In this document: piece by piece, positions 51,501 through 61,256 of the stretch
Position numbering within the stretch: position 1 is the stretch's first letter
Layout of the letters: each line of letters opens with the position of its first letter
DNA from: an uncultured Bacteroidia bacterium
GTDB taxonomy: Bacteria; Bacteroidota; Bacteroidia; Bacteroidales; F082
DNA: 64,000 nt
Assembly (NCBI GenBank): GCA_902802535.1
Contig: CADCML010000001.1
Coordinates: 1-64,000, forward strand
Direction of reading: 5' to 3'
Notes under the pieces: generated by a model
What the model was told of the DNA's origin: nothing
Databases searched by the model: none
Seen by the model: the letters and a program-made list of their open reading frames with translations, nothing else
Translations under genes and position numbers: made by a program

Positions 51501-52454
51501 TTAATGGATCACCATTTGTTTTGCTATTGATCCAAGCCTCATAACTTTTTGTTTCAATTTCAAATATACTAAAGGTTGTTGGAATTGGTTCTTTGTCTTC
51601 TCCGACTGTCTCCTCCAGTCCACTTTCTCCAACTCATGCACCGCCGCTTCGTGATATTCTTTTGAAAGAAAATACTGCATCAGACCGTTAACTCGAAGAC
51701 TATCTATCAACTGCTTGTAATCTGGATTGATCTTCTCTTCCTCCTCCAAAAAACCCAAATTCCAAAGCATGTGTTCTTCGGGTTTATGCAAATGGCCCAC
51801 TCCCCTGTTAGCAACATCCACATCTTGATTATAATACGCCAACGGCTTGTTCAGAAACGCCACATTGTGTTTCAATGCAATACTAACCCACAAAATGAAA
51901 TCCTCTCCCAGTTTCACTCCTTTTGGAAAGCCTTTCATCTCGTCAAAGACTTTTCGTGGAATACAAACCGCACCTGTCCAAAGAGGCATGTACATGGTCT
52001 TGGCATACGCCAGACAATAGTTGATATAACCTTTTTCAAAACCTTCCTCTACTCCAATCTGCGCCACTCGTGTTTTTCGTTTGGTTTCATTTACAATGGT
52101 ATAATTCGTCCCATAAATGCCCGCGTCAGGGAAAGCATCTATCAATTTCGACATTTCCTCCAAAAAACAAGAATCCCACCAGTCGTCAGCGTCAAGAAAA
52201 CAAAGATAATCACCCTTAGAAGCCGCCACACCGTTGTTACGAGCCATACTCACTCCTGCATTCTCCTGACAATACAAGTGACAATTTTGACGGCCTTCAA
52301 TCGAATTTGAAGCAATCTCAAACGAGTCATCCTTGCTGCCGTCATCCATAATAATCAGCTCATACTCTTTAAAAGACTGTGCCAACACGCTATCTATAGC
52401 CTTAGCAACGTAGAGAGCTTTGTTATAGAGTGGAATGATGACTGAGAATCTCAT
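51501..52454 (-). CDS. Glycosyltransferase family 2
   Basis: 317 residues. GT-A fold: FSVIIPLYNKALYVAKAIDS, ELIIMDDGSKDDS, NNGVAASKGDYLCFLDADDWW (metal-binding DxD), and KLGEDFILWVSIAL as the acceptor/base region. An inverting transferase for one sugar of the repeat unit. Its start overlaps the stop codon of the next upstream gene by 4 bases. Confidence 0.92.
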   Translation of the reverse strand: MRFSVIIPLYNKALYVAKAIDSVLAQSFKEYELIIMDDGSKDDSFEIASNSIEGRQNCHLYCQENAGVSMARNNGVAASKGDYLCFLDADDWWDSCFLEEMSKLIDAFPDAGIYGTNYTIVNETKRKTRVAQIGVEEGFEKGYINYCLAYAKTMYMPLWTGAVCIPRKVFDEMKGFPKGVKLGEDFILWVSIALKHNVAFLNKPLAYYNQDVDVANRGVGHLHKPEEHMLWNLGFLEEEEKINPDYKQLIDSLRVNGLMQYFLSKEYHEAAVHELEKVDWRRQSEKTKNQFQQPLVYLKLKQKVMRLGSIAKQMVIH

Positions 52455-53296
52455 TTGAATTGTGCAATATTGGTTTTCTTTCGTTTACCTTTCTCCAACT
52501 TGAATAGGCAGCGCTCCAAAAACCACACCATCTTATAACTCCATGGATACCTTTGCAAGCGTTTCATTTGTTCAATAGAAAAAGCATATTGCTCATAGTC
52601 TTTCAGAACAGCTTCAGGAAACAATTGCTTTAGCACTTGCTTTCGCTCGACCTGAATTAGCTTTTTGTTGGTCTCACTAATGCCCGTCATGTCAAACAAT
52701 GTAACATCCAAATCCACATATTTGGGCTTTTCATTTCCTAATACGATGGCTTGCAGATACCATTTCCAATCTGAAACGATTTTTAAGCTTTCGTCATAGA
52801 AACCATATTTTGCAAACAAATCGCGACGGATATAGGTCGGGTCATGGTTCAATGTCCCGGTGTACATTCCGAGCATGGTGATTTCCTGTCCGGCAAAGTT
52901 TTTATCTACCATTCGATGTCCATCGGGAAAGCATTTCACCATATTACCATACAAAATAGATGGATAATCCGCTTTTTCCAAAGCCACCAACATCTGTTCG
53001 GTCACATCATCAGTTGCTAAACAATCTGCCGAGTTGAGGATTTGAATATAATCACCTGATGCCATGCGAATACCTTTGTTCATGGCATTATAAATGCCTG
53101 TATCAGGCTCCGAAACCCATTTCAAATGGGCAAACTCAGACTCATGTGATTTGACGACCTCAACACTACCATCAGTAGAGGCTCCATCGATAATGATGTA
53201 TTCAAACTCTTTAAAAGTTTGAAGAGCCACACTTTGCAGGGTTTTCTCCAGCCCTGCAGCGTTGTTTCGGTTGATTGTGATGATAGAGAGTCTCAT
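52451..53296 (-). CDS. Glycosyltransferase family 2
   Basis: 281 residues from the ATG at 53296 (ATGA overlap with the upstream stop). RLSIITINRNNAAGLEKTLQS, EYIIIDGASTDGS, NKGIRMASGDYIQILNSAD, and DHDPTYIRRDLF-like region (NHDPTYIRRDLFAKYG). The group with NSAD in place of a second DxD acidic pair is common among colanic-acid-type transferases (WcaA/WcaE-like). Confidence 0.9.
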   Translation of the reverse strand: MRLSIITINRNNAAGLEKTLQSVALQTFKEFEYIIIDGASTDGSVEVVKSHESEFAHLKWVSEPDTGIYNAMNKGIRMASGDYIQILNSADCLATDDVTEQMLVALEKADYPSILYGNMVKCFPDGHRMVDKNFAGQEITMLGMYTGTLNHDPTYIRRDLFAKYGFYDESLKIVSDWKWYLQAIVLGNEKPKYVDLDVTLFDMTGISETNKKLIQVERKQVLKQLFPEAVLKDYEQYAFSIEQMKRLQRYPWSYKMVWFLERCLFKLEKGKRKKTNIAQFK

Positions 53297-54222
53297 TTCC
53301 CAACAAACCAACTTTTTATTTGACGAAACATTTTTTTTCTTCTTCGTCTATTATACCAATAACCAGAATGAAAAGCATAGATTTCTCTGGCGGCCAATTT
53401 GTTCTCTTTTATTGAACGTTTCGGTTTTACACGAATGCTTTTTGCCAAATGCTTTATCCAATAAGGATTACGATCAAGTTTTTTGCAATTATCTCCCGTC
53501 CCATCAAATCCTATATTAGTAACGAGAGATTTCCCCGGGTACAGCACCAAGCCACCTCGTCGAAAGATTTCGGCATACCATCGTATAAACCAAGTTCGCA
53601 AAGTACCTTCATGATTGTCCACCAATTGCTTTACCAAATCAATTCCATCATGATTCCAATAATTAAATCTAACCCAATCATTTTTCCAATAATTATATAA
53701 TTCTTCAATATCTTTTGGATAATATTTCCATGCCCTTTTCCATGTTGCCCAACCGCCTCCTGGATATGGCACTTGGTAAAAAAAAGTTTCAGGTAATGGA
53801 TACTTATGCGGGAACATATAACTCACAACATGCATTACTTTCTCATCATCCTTATATGTTTCCAAAGCATCATTAAAATAGCGAAGTGTCCCTGGAGAAG
53901 TAAGCATATCATCCTCAAAAACGATTACTTGCCCAAAACGATTGACTATTTTCGTCACTCCCCCAACAATATTCTCCATGAGTCCAACATTGCCCTCCCT
54001 TTCCACCACATGCACCTCTTTAAAACCTGAAGCCGAATGTGCAACCTCGCGGTTATCAGCCACACGCTTCAGTTGTTCCACTGTAGCATCGTCTTTCGCA
54101 CCGTCGCAATAGATATAGAGAACCGACTCGCTTGCCAAATCGTTTTTTGCCAAAGCTTCCAGACACTGTCTCAGATGCTCTGGGCGATTGTATGAAAAAA
54201 CTATTATGGGAGAAAGTGTCAT
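53293..54222 (-). CDS. Glycosyltransferase, GT-A fold (GNT-I-like)
   Basis: 309 residues. Starts SPIIVFSYNRPEHLRQCLEA, has YIYCDGAKDD, REGNVGLMENIVGGV and the metal site IVFEDDMLTSPGTLRYFNDAL, then PGGGWATWKRAWKYY. This set occurs in eukaryotic-type GNT-I/POMGnT-related enzymes found in bacterial polysaccharide loci. Specificity unknown. One-base overlap (TAATG) with the asparagine-synthase-like gene. Confidence 0.87.
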   Translation of the reverse strand: MTLSPIIVFSYNRPEHLRQCLEALAKNDLASESVLYIYCDGAKDDATVEQLKRVADNREVAHSASGFKEVHVVEREGNVGLMENIVGGVTKIVNRFGQVIVFEDDMLTSPGTLRYFNDALETYKDDEKVMHVVSYMFPHKYPLPETFFYQVPYPGGGWATWKRAWKYYPKDIEELYNYWKNDWVRFNYWNHDGIDLVKQLVDNHEGTLRTWFIRWYAEIFRRGGLVLYPGKSLVTNIGFDGTGDNCKKLDRNPYWIKHLAKSIRVKPKRSIKENKLAAREIYAFHSGYWYNRRRRKKMFRQIKSWFVGK

Positions 54223-55811
54223 TACTTCAACAAATTGTCAATCATCATGTCGGCAACCATACTGTTGAAGAACACATGGCCTGACTTAAAATGCTTGTAT
54301 TCATACTTGCGACACATGGCCCGGATGAACTCAAACGGCGGCTCAAAGCCATGCTTCTTAGTATCCAAAATGTAAGCTGGAAGGATTCCTGCCATTATTT
54401 CCCGTTGGAACATTTTGGGCTTTTCTGGGTCAAATTTCATTTCCAGAGGCAATGCATCGAGAAAAGTTACCAAATCGACATCCAACAGTGGATAGCGGAT
54501 CTCGATACCACAGGCTGCCGACAGCTTGTTTCCTATATATACACAAAGCGTACTGGCAAACGTGGAAAACATATAGTCATAAATCGAATTCAAGTCAGAA
54601 TCGTCAGAGAAATGCTGCGTCACATCAATGTCTGCAAACTTAATTGTCTCACCATTAAACGGCAAAACTCCATTAACTGCAAACCTTCGGTAATCATCAT
54701 ACGTCCACATTACAGGATTCCTTCCACTTAGGATGGCTGCCTGAGTTGGCAATAATAGACTCTTAAGATTATGTATGATATAGTTTAGGATCTTTTTCCG
54801 ATTCCTACTGGTTGGGTACAATTCCACAAATGCTCTATTGCTTTGTATGGCTTTTAGCAACTTATGCATATCTTGATAGCTGTAAAACAGCTCGTCACCT
54901 CCCAAACCACTCAATATTGTTTTGAATCCCATGCTGGCTGCCTTCTTGTACACGGCATATTGCACCATGCAGTTCACATCGAAGGCAGGTTCGTCCAAAA
55001 ACGGTATTAGTTCAGTCAGATAATTTTGAAAATCATTGACATCCAGCTCCAACTCATGGAAAACCAAGCCATTTTCTTCAGCGAATCGCCGTGCCAAAGG
55101 TCTTTCGTCGCAAACAGTGTATTTGTTTCCTTTATAACCTGCAGAAAAAACATGAACCTCTTGCTGGATTTCTTTGGCAAATGCCGACAAAGATGTAGAA
55201 TCGATACCTCCACTCAACATCAAAGCTATGGGTCCAGGAGAAGTCTCTATACAATGGCGCACCGACTGTCTCAAGAGGCGCAAACACTCCCGAACTGCCT
55301 CTTGTTTTGTCCCACTGAAAGAAGGTGTATGGTCACGTCTGAAATAGGTGTGCAGTCGCAATCCGTCTTTATCCACCACCGCATACTCTCCAGCCCGAAG
55401 TCGCATAATTTGTTCAATCCAAGTACGTTGTAGCTCTATGGGGTAATTATGCCGTATCGGTTGTGCAAGTTCATGTGGGCGAATAACAGGATGGGAGATT
55501 TTCGGTAAGATGATAGATAGTTTCGAGGCAAAGATAATACCAGTTGGCAACTGAGAAAAGTACATTGGCCTTTCACCTAATTTATCCCTTACAACTAAGA
55601 GTCTTTTGCTTATGTCGTCATAAAGAGCAAAAGCATTTGTGCCTGACAAATGACTGGCGCAATCCAGTCCATAATGCCTATAACAAGTGAGAATCTCTTC
55701 CGCAGAACAGTTTGCGCGGTCTATCGCAATAGTTACTTTGTTCTCTTCGCTAATTGCAGCAAATCCGCTCAACGAGCATTTGTATGTTAAAAAATCAAAA
55801 TATGCTTCCAT
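54222..55811 (-). CDS. Second asparagine-synthase-like amide synthetase lacking the glutaminase cysteine
   Basis: 529 residues. PP-loop LSGGIDSTS (199-207), DEPAFDVNCMVQYA, LSGLGGDELFYSYQ and RYPLLDVDLVTFLDAL show a complete synthetase domain. The N-terminal domain lacks the MCGI start and is shortened; HLSGTNAFALYD and VRDKLGERPMYF are the remaining glutaminase landmarks. It is clearly diverged from the gene at 47248-48867. The previous gene ends 15 bases upstream, so no longer start is possible. Likely another ammonia- or amine-using ligase acting on a glycan carboxylate. Confidence 0.88.
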   Translation of the reverse strand: MEAYFDFLTYKCSLSGFAAISEENKVTIAIDRANCSAEEILTCYRHYGLDCASHLSGTNAFALYDDISKRLLVVRDKLGERPMYFSQLPTGIIFASKLSIILPKISHPVIRPHELAQPIRHNYPIELQRTWIEQIMRLRAGEYAVVDKDGLRLHTYFRRDHTPSFSGTKQEAVRECLRLLRQSVRHCIETSPGPIALMLSGGIDSTSLSAFAKEIQQEVHVFSAGYKGNKYTVCDERPLARRFAEENGLVFHELELDVNDFQNYLTELIPFLDEPAFDVNCMVQYAVYKKAASMGFKTILSGLGGDELFYSYQDMHKLLKAIQSNRAFVELYPTSRNRKKILNYIIHNLKSLLLPTQAAILSGRNPVMWTYDDYRRFAVNGVLPFNGETIKFADIDVTQHFSDDSDLNSIYDYMFSTFASTLCVYIGNKLSAACGIEIRYPLLDVDLVTFLDALPLEMKFDPEKPKMFQREIMAGILPAYILDTKKHGFEPPFEFIRAMCRKYEYKHFKSGHVFFNSMVADMMIDNLLK

Positions 55812-55826
55812 ATATTATTGTTTAAT

Positions 55827-56594
55827 TTACAGCGAGATTCCATCGATACATATCCTATCTAAAGTGTTTTTATAATTCTTTGAACCACTCGTCAAGACAG
55901 GTATTAACTCCAAATCTTTGAGAATTGCATCGGTGTTATCATTATGATGCCCCCAAGTATAAGCATAATAGGGTATATACCTTGGATGTTGGGATAGTAT
56001 TTCTTTGCACTCTTTTACATTATGAATGAAATCCTCGGTGGAAAGCTTAATGGCATCAGTATGTTTGTGCCCATGCAATCCTATTGTAACATACTCCGAA
56101 GTAATGTCAAAAAGCTCTTCTTTAGACATGTATAAATAAGGGCAAACATCGTGTTGCATATCAACACCAGGATTAGTTCGCTTAGCTTGCTCTTCATTTA
56201 TTTCGCTCCATGACTCCTTGTCCAAATAACAGCTATTGATAAAAAGGGATATCGGGATTTTCTTTTCTTCCAGCCAAGGGAGAATTCCAAGTAATGAACG
56301 GTAGCCATCATCGGCTGTCAACACAGCAAATTTTTCAAATCGGATGTTATCTTCTTTCAAATGCCTATGTGCTTCGGGTAACGAAATAAACTTATACAGT
56401 CTCTTCAGCTTTAATATATTTTGTTTGAACAAGTCTGACTGTGTCCAATCACATTCCCACCAGAACAATGGATTATAACCCTCGCTTACCGAGTGGAACA
56501 CAAAAATCGGAATCGGTTTAAATCGAAATCGAATCCATCTCTGCTTTATCTTGTCGAAAAGATTGGTCTTTCGCATATTTCCAATTTCCTTCAC
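55827..56594 (-). CDS. Polysaccharide deacetylase (NodB-like)
   Basis: 255 residues from a GTG overlapping the upstream stop; the ATG at 56576 (MRKTNLF) is an alternative. NodB motifs: FVFHSVSEGYNP, LTADDGYRS (Asp95-Asp96) and GLHGHKHTD with the metal-binding His pair, then PYYAYTWGHHN. No signal peptide. Probably deacetylates an N-acetyl sugar during or after repeat-unit synthesis. Confidence 0.83.
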   Translation of the reverse strand: MKEIGNMRKTNLFDKIKQRWIRFRFKPIPIFVFHSVSEGYNPLFWWECDWTQSDLFKQNILKLKRLYKFISLPEAHRHLKEDNIRFEKFAVLTADDGYRSLLGILPWLEEKKIPISLFINSCYLDKESWSEINEEQAKRTNPGVDMQHDVCPYLYMSKEELFDITSEYVTIGLHGHKHTDAIKLSTEDFIHNVKECKEILSQHPRYIPYYAYTWGHHNDNTDAILKDLELIPVLTSGSKNYKNTLDRICIDGISL

Positions 56595-57517
56595 TTATTC
56601 ATCAGTTTTTTTACTTTTCTTTTTCCAATAACAAAATACACATTTAACATGATCATCGGATTCTTTCTAGCAACACTTCTCATTGTCTTGTAGAAATAGC
56701 CCATGTCTAAATCATTATGAAACACATCATAGTTCCATAAAAGTATGTTCACAAGATGATTTTTCAACTCTTTCCCTCCATTTCTTCTATACAATTCCAA
56801 GGCATGTTCCCTTTCCTCGTCACATCTCTCCTTAATAGAAACTCCAGACGAACTAATTCCACCCTCATGCAAGACATACACCCCTCCTACAAAAGCAAAC
56901 AAATACCCCTTGCCCTTTTTCAGCAGATGGTAGATCTCGTATGTATCACGATAATGCTTGTACATTTTCTGCCATTCTGGGCTAAAATCAGATTTTCTAA
57001 ACACCATTGTAAGAGGCTGAGTAACCCATTTTTCAAAAAACATCTCTACCGTAATATCCACGCCCTCTTCGTTGTTGGGAAACAAGAAGCCACAACCATC
57101 TTCTGCAAAGCGATTTTGCTTGGCATACCAATGCTTGCACCTATGCCAACAGACGCTATATCCAGGATTTGCCTCCATGAAATCAACCTGTTTTTGCAGT
57201 TTCAACGGATCGGTCCAATAATCATCACCCTCACAATATGCGATATATTTCCCTCTAGCCCGATTGTAATTGAAAAAGTCCACTAGTACGCCTTGAGAAT
57301 ACTGGTTTTGTTCCTCAAAAAGCGGAAATATCTTCTCGGGATATTTGTCGGCATACTCACGAACAATGTCATCTGTACCATCTGTTGATGCATCGTCATG
57401 GACGAGTATCTCCACTGGAAACGTAGTTTCTTGCATCAGGAAACCGTCTAAGCACTTCCTAATAATAAACGAATGGTTATATGTAACGCAGCAAATGCTA
57501 ACCAAAGGCGATGTCAT
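56591..57517 (-). CDS. Glycosyltransferase family 2
   Basis: 308 residues. PLVSICCVTYNHSFIIRKCL, EILVHDDASTDGTDD, GKYIAYCEGDDYWTDPLKLQ (split across the metal site) and a C-terminal region with LHEGGISS. This subgroup (CEGDDYW) is also represented by the gene at 58354-59388. Overlaps both neighbours by 4 bases. Confidence 0.92.
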   Translation of the reverse strand: MTSPLVSICCVTYNHSFIIRKCLDGFLMQETTFPVEILVHDDASTDGTDDIVREYADKYPEKIFPLFEEQNQYSQGVLVDFFNYNRARGKYIAYCEGDDYWTDPLKLQKQVDFMEANPGYSVCWHRCKHWYAKQNRFAEDGCGFLFPNNEEGVDITVEMFFEKWVTQPLTMVFRKSDFSPEWQKMYKHYRDTYEIYHLLKKGKGYLFAFVGGVYVLHEGGISSSGVSIKERCDEEREHALELYRRNGGKELKNHLVNILLWNYDVFHNDLDMGYFYKTMRSVARKNPMIMLNVYFVIGKRKVKKLMNK

Positions 57518-58278
57518 ACCAGCGTATATTCGTTCAAAAACTTCTTTGTCCCCTCTTTTCCGTTATGCATAAGAACATCCACAATGGACAAATTGGGTTC
57601 AAAACAATGCCCATATTGAGGATAAGTAAAAACGTTTGTTTGGACAAAATTCAAAGCAATCCCATATTCAGCAAACTCCCCTTTACAATATAAAGCCTTT
57701 CCACCAATTGCATTAACAAAAAAATCGCATCCTTCACGACGGCAAATCTCCAATACTCGAGCCACTTTTTTTATTGGTCGCGTTTTCTCCATATAAGGGA
57801 AAGAGGAATAATCAGATTCTATTGTTTCAAGTTCTTTCTCCAGCTCGAGATAAGCACTATTGTCAGACTCAATCACAGTTGAAATATCCAAGAACTCTGA
57901 TATTCCTTTAATCGTCAACGCATTCAAATCTGTCAATCTATCAACATCACTATTCAGCCAATACTCCAAAAGAGGATAAATCTCTTCGAAGTATTCTGAT
58001 TTTTTATAACTCATGAATACCGTGTTCAAGATGTCTTTACGCCAATGCTTTGTATTGTCGATAAGCGTGTCAGAGATAAGTGTGTTAGAGCTTTTATGTT
58101 GCAAAGGAACAAGAATATAACACAAACGTCCATCTTTAAGTCTGACGCGATTTCTATTCATCCATGCTTCCTTGATAAAAGTAAGATTGCTATATAGAAT
58201 ATACTTGTCAACCGCTTTTATCGCTTGAAAATACCCAATATAAGGCATAAAATAGGGTTGCATTATTGCAAGCTTCAT
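57514..58278 (-). CDS. WbqC-family protein
   Basis: 254 residues. Begins with MKLAIMQPYFMPYIGYFQ, the WbqC hallmark, followed by WMNRNRVRLKDG, VPLQHKSSNTLI and a C-terminal YPQYGHCFEPNLSIVDVLM. WbqC proteins occur with nucleotide-sugar aminotransferases and glycosyltransferases in O-antigen loci; an acyl- or aminoacyl-transfer role has been proposed, but none is established to my knowledge. A 75-base gap separates it from the upstream GT2 gene. Confidence 0.92.
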   Translation of the reverse strand: MKLAIMQPYFMPYIGYFQAIKAVDKYILYSNLTFIKEAWMNRNRVRLKDGRLCYILVPLQHKSSNTLISDTLIDNTKHWRKDILNTVFMSYKKSEYFEEIYPLLEYWLNSDVDRLTDLNALTIKGISEFLDISTVIESDNSAYLELEKELETIESDYSSFPYMEKTRPIKKVARVLEICRREGCDFFVNAIGGKALYCKGEFAEYGIALNFVQTNVFTYPQYGHCFEPNLSIVDVLMHNGKEGTKKFLNEYTLV

Positions 58279-58353
58279 CGTTATTGGATCTCAATAGTTA
58301 GATAATATTAGATTTGACCCGTTTAGCCAGTTCATGATAATACTTCAGAGAAC

Positions 58354-59388
58354 CTATCGGTAAGTCTTTTTTAAATCCTTGATCAACAGTGATTTCAACT
58401 TCACCTTGACTCTTTGTTTCTCCTTTTTCAACATATACCTTGGTGATGTCCTAATGGCATCCCATAAAAAATAAAATCTGTTCCTATCCCCATCATTTTG
58501 CTTAAATCTCTTATAATCATATTCACATATTTCCATATAACAATACTCTTTGTCTATCTTAGGGAAATTAAGCAAAAAACACTTCAAATGTTGCACATAC
58601 CTACCAATGGCTTTAACATTATTTGGCTGCGACATCGAACTAAAATTATTCATCCTATACACAGACATATGCTCTTTCATCCCCCATACTCTTCCTAGAT
58701 GCATACATTTCAGAACGGTCGCCGTATCACCCGACTCCAGCCATTCAGAATGCTTCATTTCAAACCTTTCATTAATCCAACTCCTAAAACAAAACGAAGA
58801 GAGATGAGGTACCCATTCAGGAAAAACGTCTGCGGGGAAGTACTCTCGAGTTTCAATAGTATCACAGTGAATCATAACCTCTCTATCAGACTCGTTTTTA
58901 ACATCAGATCCATGAAAACACATTGTGAAATCGGGATGTGTCTCCAAAAAATCCGTCTGTTTCTGCAGCTTCAATGGGCTAATCCAATAATCGTCACCTT
59001 CGCAAAGAGCAATATATTTTGAATCACCTTCCCACGGTCTAATCAATTCCAATTTCTTATACTTAAGATCACTTCTGTTTAAGTTCTTTTTCAAATAAGA
59101 GACCACGAAAAGGCAATTCTCGTTCTTCCCATGACGAGCAATAGTCCAAAAAGCATCTTCAGTTTCCCATTGGCGGAAACCTGCTTCTTTAGAAAGATCA
59201 AAATGATTTTCCAAATAAGCCTTAATCACATCTTGCTCTCCATCAGTGCTAGCATCATCAACAATAACGCAGATAAACGGGAAAGTGGTTTGTTGCATAC
59301 AGAAGCCATTTAACGCATCTGTAATATATGCTGCATGATTATAAGTGAAACAGCGAACTACAACAAAGTATTTTTTCTCAATTTCCAT
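58354..59388 (-). CDS. Glycosyltransferase family 2
   Basis: 344 residues. VVRCFTYNHAAYITDALNG, ICVIVDDASTDGEQD and YIALCEGDDYWISPLKLQ. Similar in type to the gene at 56591-57517, but with a longer insertion before the metal site and a different C-terminal half; the end is very basic (KKEKQRVKVKLKSLLIK), suggesting membrane association. Confidence 0.9.
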   Translation of the reverse strand: MEIEKKYFVVVRCFTYNHAAYITDALNGFCMQQTTFPFICVIVDDASTDGEQDVIKAYLENHFDLSKEAGFRQWETEDAFWTIARHGKNENCLFVVSYLKKNLNRSDLKYKKLELIRPWEGDSKYIALCEGDDYWISPLKLQKQTDFLETHPDFTMCFHGSDVKNESDREVMIHCDTIETREYFPADVFPEWVPHLSSFCFRSWINERFEMKHSEWLESGDTATVLKCMHLGRVWGMKEHMSVYRMNNFSSMSQPNNVKAIGRYVQHLKCFLLNFPKIDKEYCYMEICEYDYKRFKQNDGDRNRFYFLWDAIRTSPRYMLKKEKQRVKVKLKSLLIKDLKKTYR

Positions 59389-59393
59389 ATAAC

Positions 59394-61256
59394 TTACTGC
59401 ATTTGTGAGACAATTTTCGTGTATCTATCAATAGTATTGATAATCTCGCCCTCGTCGTTCACAACTTTGACACCTCCATTTTTTAGTGCAGTGTGCCATT
59501 GTGTGGCCTTTGAAAACTTGTGTTGCTGATCCATTAATCCTGGCACAGGCAAAAAGCCCTCCACAAACACTTTGTAAAAACCATCTGGGGTATAAAGATT
59601 AGGAATAGACTTCTCAAGTATAGAGATTGCCTCCTTCACTTCATAATACAAAACTTTCGTCCTTTCTTCCACATCAGCATTGTGTTTCATGTTTGGAACT
59701 TTGCCCAACATACGTGCGACACGATACTCATTTAAAACACCAAGCGTTATCTGTATGCTTTCCTTAATGATGGGAGGAGTAGCAAGCCGTACAGCTTCGC
59801 TATAGTTCACCACATGAATGATCTCGGGGCTGTTGTCATTTTCAGGTTCCAAATCGTCCATCATACAAGTGACAGCAGCCAATTGAACCTTCGCTCGTTC
59901 CAAATCAGGAGCGAAATAGTCGAGACCAGCTCGTAATTGAATGCTTACTTTGAAACTCTCATCTTCCAATTCACGCACCAATCGTATCATTGTACGACCT
60001 TTTGCAAGATCTTGGGTTCCGACGGTGTATTTTGGTGTATTTAACATGTTTTGCAGGATAAGATGCTTTACGCCTAACCGCTTGCAAGCCTTTGCTGCAA
60101 GATATCCCGAAATGATATAGCTGATGTCGTCAGCACCGCGAAAAGCGAAATGATGTGGCACATTAGGTTCTACAGGCTTGCCCGTAGTGACAATATATTT
60201 AACAGCCTCAAAATGCTCATACAGATTTTCTATCAGCGTGTTATGTCCACGTCCATCCAACTCATCAAACCACCAAAATGATAGTGCATGCCATGATATA
60301 TTCAACGATTTTTCGTGCATTCGAGCCAATTCAGGAACATTTTTTGTTCCCGAATATGTTCGCACCAACATTGGTTTTGCATTTTCCCTAATGATGCGAT
60401 ACTCAATGGCAGAATTAACTGGCACGCCACCACCGTTAGGCATGCCTACCCAATCCTCACCAAAATTAGATTGCGTAAGTTGAGAACTGCCAATGCTTAA
60501 TACATCCAACAGTCTTGTGGAAGCCAAGTCACGACACCAAGAATTAAATTCTTTCAAGGCCTCATTACGATTCGGATTATAAGGTCCTGAATGAGTACGA
60601 ATAATCGGTAGCGCATGTTTGCTTCTTGCATATTCCAGCCGAGCAAGATAGCTATCCTTGTCAGTGCCACACTCAGGATAACCATAATGATCTTGCGCAA
60701 CGACAATCTTGTAACGTTCTGATGCTATGAATTCCATAGCAAATTCCCATCGCATACGATCATACTCGTTAATCTCATGCAAATCCTTTGGCAGACGGTT
60801 TTTTGGCACTCCTATCATCATCAACGATTGTATAGGAGACTCATCGCCTGGGAAAGTGAGAATCTCTCCTTTGGTCATTCTTTTTACCAAAAGGCATGTA
60901 TCCGGAAGACCAGCAAAAAACACTTGTTTCAGAGGCCCTCCTTGTTCTTCCATTTGATTGTCATCCTTCAAATGTTGCAACATTGTTAAGAAAAAATCAC
61001 ACCCCTCTTGAGGATCAAGCCGATAACTGAATCCCAAGCGGGTCAGATGATTATCGTTCACCCATTTACAGAAAAGGCCATAGCTGTTTATTTTCCTAAT
61101 ACTTTGTACTGCCTCGTTCACCTCATCGGTAGCAATTACCACACGATAGCCGCAGTCACGAAGTAGATTGGCAAATGTATTCATACCCATAGTATGAACA
61201 TCAATCAGGGGTTTTACGAAACCGAAGACCTCATTATCGTTTAGGGGCAGTTTCAT
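59394..61256 (-). CDS. Cobalamin-binding-domain enzyme, reaction unknown
   Basis: 620 residues. The N-terminal domain has DVHTMG (Asp19, His21, Gly24), the DxHxxG motif in which His becomes the lower ligand of cobalamin, inside a Rossmann-like segment (FANLLRDCGYRVVIATDEV). No CxxxCxxC radical-SAM motif is present. The large middle/C-terminal part (about 170-540) looks like an alpha/beta barrel (LPIIRTHSGPYNPNRNEA, KPMLVRTYSGTKNVPELARM, FAFRGADDISYIISGYLAAK, VSIQLRAGLDYFAPDLERAK), broadly like adenosylcobalamin mutases of the glutamate-mutase group. It may rearrange an amino acid or sugar-linked acid for the glycan (inference). It overlaps the opine-dehydrogenase-like gene by 4 bases. Confidence 0.75.
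   Translation of the reverse strand: MKLPLNDNEVFGFVKPLIDVHTMGMNTFANLLRDCGYRVVIATDEVNEAVQSIRKINSYGLFCKWVNDNHLTRLGFSYRLDPQEGCDFFLTMLQHLKDDNQMEEQGGPLKQVFFAGLPDTCLLVKRMTKGEILTFPGDESPIQSLMMIGVPKNRLPKDLHEINEYDRMRWEFAMEFIASERYKIVVAQDHYGYPECGTDKDSYLARLEYARSKHALPIIRTHSGPYNPNRNEALKEFNSWCRDLASTRLLDVLSIGSSQLTQSNFGEDWVGMPNGGGVPVNSAIEYRIIRENAKPMLVRTYSGTKNVPELARMHEKSLNISWHALSFWWFDELDGRGHNTLIENLYEHFEAVKYIVTTGKPVEPNVPHHFAFRGADDISYIISGYLAAKACKRLGVKHLILQNMLNTPKYTVGTQDLAKGRTMIRLVRELEDESFKVSIQLRAGLDYFAPDLERAKVQLAAVTCMMDDLEPENDNSPEIIHVVNYSEAVRLATPPIIKESIQITLGVLNEYRVARMLGKVPNMKHNADVEERTKVLYYEVKEAISILEKSIPNLYTPDGFYKVFVEGFLPVPGLMDQQHKFSKATQWHTALKNGGVKVVNDEGEIINTIDRYTKIVSQMQ

Noticed and set aside
59394..61256. Radical-SAM assignment for the cobalamin-binding protein
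   Set aside because: A cobalamin domain followed by a barrel suggested it, but no CxxxCxxC motif is present anywhere in the protein.
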